NCBI GenBank assembly: GCA_003167305.1 | Contig: PMTP01000101.1 | Span: forward strand, 13,912 to 24,927 | Length of the DNA stretch: 11,016 nt | From: Acidobacteriaceae bacterium | Lineage (GTDB): Bacteria > Acidobacteriota > Terriglobia > Terriglobales > Acidobacteriaceae | Direction of reading: 5' to 3' | Part shown: positions 7,430 through 11,016 of the stretch, one piece after another | Layout of the letters: the number at the start of each line of letters is the position of its first letter | How positions within the stretch are numbered: the first letter of the stretch is position 1 | The notes under the pieces: model-generated | The model's database searches: none | Told to the model about the DNA's origin: nothing | What the model saw: only the letters and a program-made list of their open reading frames with translations | Position numbers and translations under genes: made by a program

Positions 7430-7444
7430 CACCGCGAAGCGGTG
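7430..7444 (-). terminator. Compact hairpin downstream of the aminotransferase
   Basis: CACCGC (7430-7435) and GCGGTG (7439-7444) form a perfect 6-bp stem with a 3-base loop, GAA on the plus strand and TTC on the minus strand. It lies about 90 bases past the aminotransferase stop codon. No T-run follows on either strand, so a terminator role is only a possibility. Confidence 0.25.
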
Positions 7445-7535
7445 GCCAACCCGCTAAATGTTTTCCCAGACCTTCCGCCTTCCAGTGAAAGGGTGGAGAA
7501 TATTGTCTCCTCCATTGATCTTGTTCATTGGGAAC

Positions 7536-8729
7536 CTATTGCACAGGCGCAACGGCCGCCGCCGTGCAAACCTCCGCCAGCCGCCCGACGCCCTCCCGAA
7601 TCTGTTCCGGCGTTGCATTGGAGAAGTTCAGCCGCATGAAGCGCTGGCCGCTGGCATCGGGAAAGAAATCCCGCCCCGGCACAAAGAGAACCTTGCGCTT
7701 GAGGGCTTCCATCATCAACTCGCATGTATCCACACCCTCAGGACAGGTGACCCACAGAAACATTCCTCCCTCGGGATGGGTCCACGTGAAGCCCGGCGGC
7801 ATCGTCTCCCGCAGTGCCGCGTCCATTATGGCGAAGCGTTCCCCGTAGGCCCGCCGGATGCGCTCGACGTGGGCCTCGCTGTCGAAGTCGGTCAGATAGC
7901 GATGTGCGATCCGCTGATCCAGGCTCGACGTATGCAAATCTGCCGCCTGCTTGACGATCGTCAGTTTGCGGCGAATCTCCTCGCTGGCAACCACCCAGCC
8001 AATCCGCAGGCCGGGCGCGATGGTCTTCGAGACGGTGCTGAGGTAAATCACCAGCCCTTCCGTGTCCAGCGATTTGATCGGAGCAATGGGCTCGCCTGCG
8101 TAGCGCAAAGCCCCGTAGGGGTCGTCCTCCAGCACAATCAGCCCGTAGCGAGCGGCGATTTCGTAAAGCTTACATCGGCGCTCGGCGGTCAGAGTTACTC
8201 CCGTTGGGTTCTGGAAACTCGGAATCGTATAGAGGAACTTAGGCCGCTCGCGCTCGATCAGCTCCGGCAGGGCCTCTGGAATCAGTCCTTCCGCGTCGGT
8301 GGGCACGGCGGCAAAGCGGACCTCATAAGTTTGAAAAGCCTGCAAGGCCGCCATGTACGTTGGGCTTTCGGTCAGAACACAATCGCCCGCGTCCAGAAAG
8401 ATTTTGCTGGCCAGATCCAGCGGCTGCTGCGAGCCGGTCGTGATGAGAATATCTTCGGCTGTGCAATCAATTCCGCGCTTGCGCGATTCCGCCGCAAAAC
8501 ACTCTCGCAGCGGCTCAAAACCTTCGCTGGGGCCATACTGCAAAGCGCCAGGACCGCCGTCGCGCAGCACGCGCTCGCAGGCAGTGCTGATTTCTTCTAC
8601 AGGAAAGAGTTCCGGAGCTGGAAGGCCGCCCGCGAAGGAGATGATATCGGCCTGCTCGGTGACCTTGAGAATCTCGCGAATCGTCGAAGGGCGCATGGCG
8701 CTCATGCGGCGCGCAAACCGTGTGTTCAT
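7536..8729 (-). CDS. PLP-dependent aminotransferase, class I/II (LysN/ARO8-like)
   Basis: The product is 397 residues, typical for the LysN/2-aminoadipate and aromatic aminotransferase branch of fold-type I enzymes, which also provides the C-terminal half of MocR regulators. It moves an amino group between an amino acid and a 2-oxo acid using PLP in the cytoplasm. Visible family blocks in order are ISFAGGLPAPELFP, LQYGPSEG, TTGSQQPLDL, PSFQNPTG, EDDPYGALRY, and STVSKTIAPGLRIGW with K235 as the PLP Schiff-base lysine. FMRLNFSN then carries the arginine expected to bind the substrate carboxylate. No N-terminal helix-turn-helix is present, so it is an enzyme and not a MocR regulator. The start at 8729 is preferred over the frame opening at 8897 because AGGA lies seven bases upstream, homologs begin near ARRM, and the longer frame would translate the tRNA remnant. 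The preferred substrate cannot be read from the sequence. Confidence 0.94.
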   Translation of the reverse strand: MNTRFARRMSAMRPSTIREILKVTEQADIISFAGGLPAPELFPVEEISTACERVLRDGGPGALQYGPSEGFEPLRECFAAESRKRGIDCTAEDILITTGSQQPLDLASKIFLDAGDCVLTESPTYMAALQAFQTYEVRFAAVPTDAEGLIPEALPELIERERPKFLYTIPSFQNPTGVTLTAERRCKLYEIAARYGLIVLEDDPYGALRYAGEPIAPIKSLDTEGLVIYLSTVSKTIAPGLRIGWVVASEEIRRKLTIVKQAADLHTSSLDQRIAHRYLTDFDSEAHVERIRRAYGERFAIMDAALRETMPPGFTWTHPEGGMFLWVTCPEGVDTCELMMEALKRKVLFVPGRDFFPDASGQRFMRLNFSNATPEQIREGVGRLAEVCTAAAVAPVQ

Positions 8730-8760
8730 GCCACTTTCCTGCTTCTCATTCTGGATTGCA

Positions 8761-8790
8761 CTCATACCGAATACCGCTTGTGCTTGTCGA
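8761..8790 (-). promoter_or_regulatory. Putative aminotransferase promoter
   Basis: On the minus strand TCGACA (8790-8785, 5 of 6 to TTGACA) is followed after 18 bases by TATGAG (8766-8761, 4 of 6 to TATAAT). Transcription would start near 8754, leaving a short leader with the Shine-Dalgarno before the ATG at 8729. It lies next to the tRNA remnant. The call rests on matches to the housekeeping consensus only. Confidence 0.35.
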
Positions 8791-8814
8791 ATCAGTCTAT
8801 CAGGAAGGCTTATT

Positions 8815-8871
8815 GATTTGGAAAATCCGTACGCGCTGTCCGCAGGCCGGGTTCGACTCCCGGCGCAGGCC
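8815..8871 (+). pseudogene. tRNA-Ser(GGA)-like 3' half, 5' half missing
   Basis: A perfect T-arm is present: CCGGG (8847-8851), loop TTCGACT (8852-8858), CCCGG (8859-8863). It is followed by a plausible acceptor 3' strand, CGCAGGC (8864-8870). Upstream is an anticodon-loop pattern TT-GGA-AA with GGA at 8820-8822 and 3' stem ATCCG (8825-8829). A 17-base variable region with GCG/CGC (8833-8835 and 8841-8843) fits a class II serine tRNA. The 5' acceptor partner GCCTGCG and a D-arm are absent upstream. Pairing in the anticodon stem is lost beyond GAT at 8815-8817, so tRNA-like sequence seems to begin there. No CCA is encoded. This is what a tRNA-targeting integrase leaves at the far end of an element, but it could also be decay of an ordinary tRNA gene. 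Confidence 0.6.
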
Positions 8872-8905
8872 CTTAAAAAAATTGCGGAAAGCTTCATTTA
8901 TTGTC

Positions 8906-8934
8906 TTGACAAGTATAATCCATAGCACTATACA
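8906..8934 (+). promoter_or_regulatory. Promoter of the PadR-HAAS operon
   Basis: A perfect -35 hexamer TTGACA (8906-8911) is separated by exactly 17 bases from TATACA (8929-8934, 4 of 6 to TATAAT). Transcription would start near 8941, giving a leader of only about 16 bases that includes the GAGG ribosome binding site. The very AT-rich 8910-8943 stretch contrasts with the GC-rich surroundings. Confidence 0.65.
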
Positions 8935-8951
8935 TAGTTATACGAGGTATG
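8913..8951 (+). promoter_or_regulatory. Candidate PadR operator cluster
   Basis: Three symmetric motif pairs overlap the promoter and ribosome binding site. GTATA (8913-8917) faces TATAC (8929-8933). The near-palindrome ACTAT-AC-ATAGT (8927-8938) covers the -10. ATAC-GAG-GTAT (8940-8950) covers the Shine-Dalgarno. Two TATAC copies (8929 and 8939) are 10 bp apart, one helical turn. PadR repressors commonly bind AT-rich dyads at their own promoter, so autorepression is the likely role; binding itself is inferred. Confidence 0.5.
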
Positions 8952-8956
8952 AAGCT

Positions 8957-9346
8957 ATGGCAATTCAAAGAGCGCTACCCGCCGATGGCGACCAGCCGGA
9001 CCGCTGGGAGGCGCAACTGCGCAAGGGCGCCGTGGAGATGGCGGCTCTGGCCAGTCTCTGGCAGGGCCGCCTCTACGGCCTTGAAATCATTCGCTTTCTG
9101 GAGAGCCAATCGCAACTGGCGCTGGCGGAAGGCACCATCTACCCAATCCTGAACCGGCTCAAAGCCGAAGGCATGCTCACCTCTGAGTGGGTGGAGGCCG
9201 AGGCCGGACATCCGCGCAAGTACTACTCGCTCACCGACGCCGGACGCCAGCGCCTTCGCCAGATGGCCGAAGCCTGGACCAGCTTCTCTCGCGGCCTGAG
9301 CCACCTTCTTGAGTCCGTACTGCAACAACAGGAGAAAATCCAATGA
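8957..9346 (+). CDS. PadR family transcriptional regulator
   Basis: The product is 129 residues, the size of short PadR (subfamily 2) repressors: one winged-helix domain plus a single C-terminal dimerisation helix. Diagnostic blocks are YGLEIIRFLE (helix 2), EGTIYPILNRLKAEGML (recognition helix and wing start) and HPRKYYSLTDAGRQRL (wing and last helix of the fold). The C-terminal helix spans about 100-129. The start at 8957 is chosen because GAGG (8944-8947) is nine bases upstream and translation from earlier in-frame codons would run through the promoter and tRNA remnant. The stop overlaps the ATG of the next gene by four bases (ATGA), so the two are translationally coupled. It probably represses its own operon through the TATAC motifs. 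The inducing signal is unknown; the HAAS partner suggests an envelope-related cue. Confidence 0.95.
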   Translation: MAIQRALPADGDQPDRWEAQLRKGAVEMAALASLWQGRLYGLEIIRFLESQSQLALAEGTIYPILNRLKAEGMLTSEWVEAEAGHPRKYYSLTDAGRQRLRQMAEAWTSFSRGLSHLLESVLQQQEKIQ

Positions 9347-9921
9347 CCACAGAAACGCAGATCGACAACTACTTGACCGCCCTCCGCCTGCATCTGGGCC
9401 CGCTCACCATTGCTGAGCGGGAAGAGATCGTTCTCGAAATCGGCGCGCACATCCGCGACTCCGCCGAGCAAACCGGCGCTTCCATTGAAACCGTTCTGGC
9501 CCGGCTGGGACCGGCTGAGGAGTTGGCCGCTCAGTACCGTGATGGGCTGCTCATCCGCCAGGCCAGCCGCAGCCTATCGCCCCTGGTGCTATTGCGCGCC
9601 ACTCTGCGCCTGGCCACCAAAGGCCTCTCCGGCATCGTGGTCTTCTTTCTGGCGATCTTCGGATACCTCATGGGAGGCGGCCTGGTGCTGACCGGCCTGA
9701 TCAAGCCGATCTTTCCCGCGAATACCGGCGTTTGGTTCAATGACGACCAGCTCGTTTCCTCGGGAACCTTGTTCCCGGCGCCCGCTCCGCCCGCGCATGA
9801 AATCCTGGGCATGTGGTATATCCCGATTGCGCTCATGTTAGGAAGCCTCACCCTTCTGCTGACGACCTTTCTGATTCGCCGGTCGTTGCGGATCTCCCAG
9901 CAATTGCAATCGAAGCTGTAA
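9343..9921 (+). CDS. HAAS-domain (DUF1700-type) two-helix membrane protein
   Basis: The product is 192 residues. Residues 1-66 are a soluble helical domain with the HAAS pattern: an N-terminal DNYLTALRLHL helix, then ERE-EIVLEIGAHIRDS and a LARLGPAEELAAQYRDG ending. Two transmembrane segments follow, about 95-120 (GIVVFFLAIFGYLMGGGLVL core) and 157-178 (WYIPIALMLGSLTLLLTTFL core). They flank a proline-rich loop of about 36 residues (121-156), and a short basic tail follows. The N- and C-termini are probably cytoplasmic. HAAS proteins are habitually encoded directly after PadR regulators and are thought to act with them in membrane-linked signalling; the mechanism is not settled. The gene begins within the PadR stop codon with AGGAG upstream, so co-production is likely. 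The second half is not similar to anything I can name. Confidence 0.88.
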   Translation: MTTETQIDNYLTALRLHLGPLTIAEREEIVLEIGAHIRDSAEQTGASIETVLARLGPAEELAAQYRDGLLIRQASRSLSPLVLLRATLRLATKGLSGIVVFFLAIFGYLMGGGLVLTGLIKPIFPANTGVWFNDDQLVSSGTLFPAPAPPAHEILGMWYIPIALMLGSLTLLLTTFLIRRSLRISQQLQSKL

Positions 9922-9955
9922 CGCCAGGGCCGCGGAATACTGCGAAAACGGGAAT

Positions 9956-10000
9956 AGGGCTGATTGATTTCGCTGGGAGTCCCTGTCTGCAATCAGCCCT
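9956..10000. repeat. Perfect 11-bp inverted repeat (hairpin) after the HAAS gene
   Basis: AGGGCTGATTG (9956-9966) and CAATCAGCCCT (9990-10000) are perfectly complementary, with a 23-base loop that itself contains GGG/CCC (9975-9977 and 9981-9983). It starts 35 bases after the HAAS stop and ends 56 bases before the proposed start of the hydrolase. There is no T-run on the plus strand, so it may be a factor-assisted terminator, an operator or a leader structure. Confidence 0.5.
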
Positions 10001-10056
10001 CGTCACGCCGGTGCTACAGTGGTTTTGTTCCCACTTTGTTGCCGGAGTCTCTCTTC

Positions 10057-11016
10057 TTGCTGGGTTATCGCTCACTGTTCGTGGCCGTTCTCGCGTTCCC
10101 TGTCGCCGCCCAGGCTGCTTCGCGCGTTCAGGCCGCGCCGGTGCCGGCGGAGATGCGCTCGACGGCCTTCACTGTCACCGTGAACGGCCAGAAAGTAGAC
10201 CTGGCGCACGCCGCGGCGAGTTATGAATTTGTCAGCTTCGACGGGAAGGGCCCGTTTGATGTTGCCATCACCGCCGCGGAGCCGGGCTTCTGGGAGAAGG
10301 GCGTGGACATACAGCCCTGGCGGCTGGGTTTGCGGCCCATTCGTCAAGGCCAGACCATCCGCTTCCGGCTGGCGGGGCCAGCCAAGCTCTCCATCTCCCG
10401 GCCCGGCGACTTCCTGAACTACGCCAAAATGCTCTTTCTCTTTGCCGGCACGCCGCCGCCGCCCATGCCGCGCAAGCAGGCGATCCACGCCTACGAGCCG
10501 GGCGTCTACCACGGAAGCCTCAATCCCAAGAGCGGCGAGACACTTTATCTTGCGCCCGGCTCGTACTTCTTCGGCAGCTTGAATCTATGGAAGGTGCATG
10601 ACGTCAAGATTCTGGGCCGGGGGACGATTGTCTACGAAGGCACCCAGGACCCTACCAGCGACGAAGGCTGGATGCAGAAGCCCGACTGGCACTGCATCGG
10701 CGCTCTTGAAGCCCGCAACATCGAGATCGACGGCCTGACCTGCATCGTGCGCGCCCGGACGTGGTCGATCCAGATGAAGGATTCCACCAAATTTGTCTAC
10801 AACGACCTGCGCGTGATCGGCGGCAACCCCGGCAACGCCAACCAGGACGGCATGGATTGGCTGGGCGGCGGCGACGCCATCGTGCGCGACTCCTTCCTGC
10901 GCGCGTCGGACGACGTTTTCGCACTGCAAGGCAACTGGGACGGCTACACCGACGAGGAGATTCTTCTCCCGGGCCATGATGTGCAGAACATCGTCATCGA
11001 GCACAGCGAGCTATCC
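10057..11016 (+). CDS. Exported right-handed beta-helix glycoside hydrolase (GH28/GH49-like), 5' part
   Basis: The frame is open from 9964 to the window end, so the 3' end is missing; 320 codons are present from the chosen start. TTG at 10057 is preferred: GGAG (10043-10046) lies 10 bases upstream and the product then starts with a good signal peptide (hydrophobic LFVAVLAFPVA, cut near AQA at residue 20). GTG at 10081 or ATG at 10153 are alternatives, but the ATG would remove the signal peptide. Residues of about 35-130 look like a beta-sandwich lead domain, then parallel beta-helix coils begin (LYLAPGSYFFGSLNLW, VHDVKILGRGTIVYEG). Likely catalytic residues are D264 (NQDG), D285-D286 (SDD) and H307 (GHD). 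Their spacing equals that of polygalacturonase D180, D201, D202 and H223 in Aspergillus niger PGII. It probably cleaves a polysaccharide outside the cytoplasm; the substrate is not determined, and the arginine/lysine site lies beyond the window. Confidence 0.82.
   Translation, partial: MLGYRSLFVAVLAFPVAAQAASRVQAAPVPAEMRSTAFTVTVNGQKVDLAHAAASYEFVSFDGKGPFDVAITAAEPGFWEKGVDIQPWRLGLRPIRQGQTIRFRLAGPAKLSISRPGDFLNYAKMLFLFAGTPPPPMPRKQAIHAYEPGVYHGSLNPKSGETLYLAPGSYFFGSLNLWKVHDVKILGRGTIVYEGTQDPTSDEGWMQKPDWHCIGALEARNIEIDGLTCIVRARTWSIQMKDSTKFVYNDLRVIGGNPGNANQDGMDWLGGGDAIVRDSFLRASDDVFALQGNWDGYTDEEILLPGHDVQNIVIEHSELS

Larger units (their letters stand above)
7204..7535. other. Non-coding region between convergent genes
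   Basis: This 332-base region lies between the convergent small gene and aminotransferase gene. It contains the hairpin at 7210-7256, the dispersed repeat at 7272-7303 and a compact hairpin at 7430-7444. A 200-residue frame on the minus strand overlaps the repeat and runs antisense to the small gene; it has no plausible start site and I treat it as spurious. No further gene is visible. Confidence 0.5.

Noticed and set aside
7458..8816. A 452-residue plus-strand open frame
   Set aside because: It is antisense to the aminotransferase, whose PLP lysine and other blocks are unmistakable; the plus-strand product has no recognisable domain.
8798..8875. An intact tRNA gene at this site
   Set aside because: The T-arm and acceptor 3' strand are good, but no GCCTGCG partner or D-arm exists upstream and the anticodon stem is broken, so only a 3' half is supported.
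8730..8897. N-terminal extension of the aminotransferase to 8897
   Set aside because: It would translate the tRNA remnant and the promoter, has no family similarity, and a better start with AGGA exists at 8729.
8906..8919. TATAAT at 8914-8919 as the -10 of the PadR promoter
   Set aside because: It is only two bases after TTGACA, so it cannot pair with that -35; the 17-base spacing to TATACA is the workable arrangement.
1..11016. CRISPR array, transposase, toxin-antitoxin or phage genes
   Set aside because: No regularly spaced direct repeats, no transposase or integrase motifs and no recognisable defence genes were seen on either strand.

Overview
This is an 11,016-base GC-rich bacterial window. 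Its gene content suggests Acidobacteriota (class Terriglobia or a relative): tandem secreted beta-propeller lipoproteins, an M13 neprilysin-like peptidase, a PadR/HAAS regulatory pair, and an intergenic repeat of the TGTCATTCTGAGC type that I remember as common in that phylum. This placement is an inference; there is no rRNA or other marker gene to prove it.

Left part (34-4174, minus strand): three consecutive paralogous lipoproteins, transcribed right to left. Each starts MKF, carries its lipobox cysteine at exactly residue 26, and then has repeated beta-propeller strands. The first and third in window order (that is, the last and first transcribed) share a 12-base promoter-like box, GGCTTTTACAAT, upstream. 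The trio looks like repeated duplication of a cell-surface propeller gene. Next, also on the minus strand, is a complete exported M13 metallopeptidase (4531-6597) with HExxH, ENTAD and the C-terminal CRVW signature.

Middle (6598-8729): a 300-base divergent region with a nested inverted repeat leads into a small plus-strand gene of about 100 residues (6898-7203). A non-coding stretch of about 330 bases follows, with hairpins and the dispersed repeat. Then comes a minus-strand fold-type I PLP aminotransferase (7536-8729).

Right part (8730-11016): the aminotransferase is divergent from a two-gene operon, a PadR-family repressor (8957-9346) overlapping by ATGA with a HAAS-domain two-helix membrane protein (9343-9921). 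The region between the divergent genes holds two notable things. One is the 3' half of a tRNA-Ser(GGA)-like gene without its 5' half, a candidate integration scar. The other is a consensus TTGACA promoter overlain by TATAC/GTATA motifs and a near-palindrome, the likely PadR autoregulatory operator. After an 11-bp perfect inverted repeat, an exported right-handed beta-helix glycoside hydrolase (GH28/GH49-like) starts, probably at a TTG codon, and runs off the window end.

I see no CRISPR array, transposase, phage gene or obvious defence system. The most unusual points are the lipoprotein triplication with its conserved leader and promoter box, the tRNA remnant, the PadR operator architecture, and the polygalacturonase-like catalytic spacing in the partial hydrolase.
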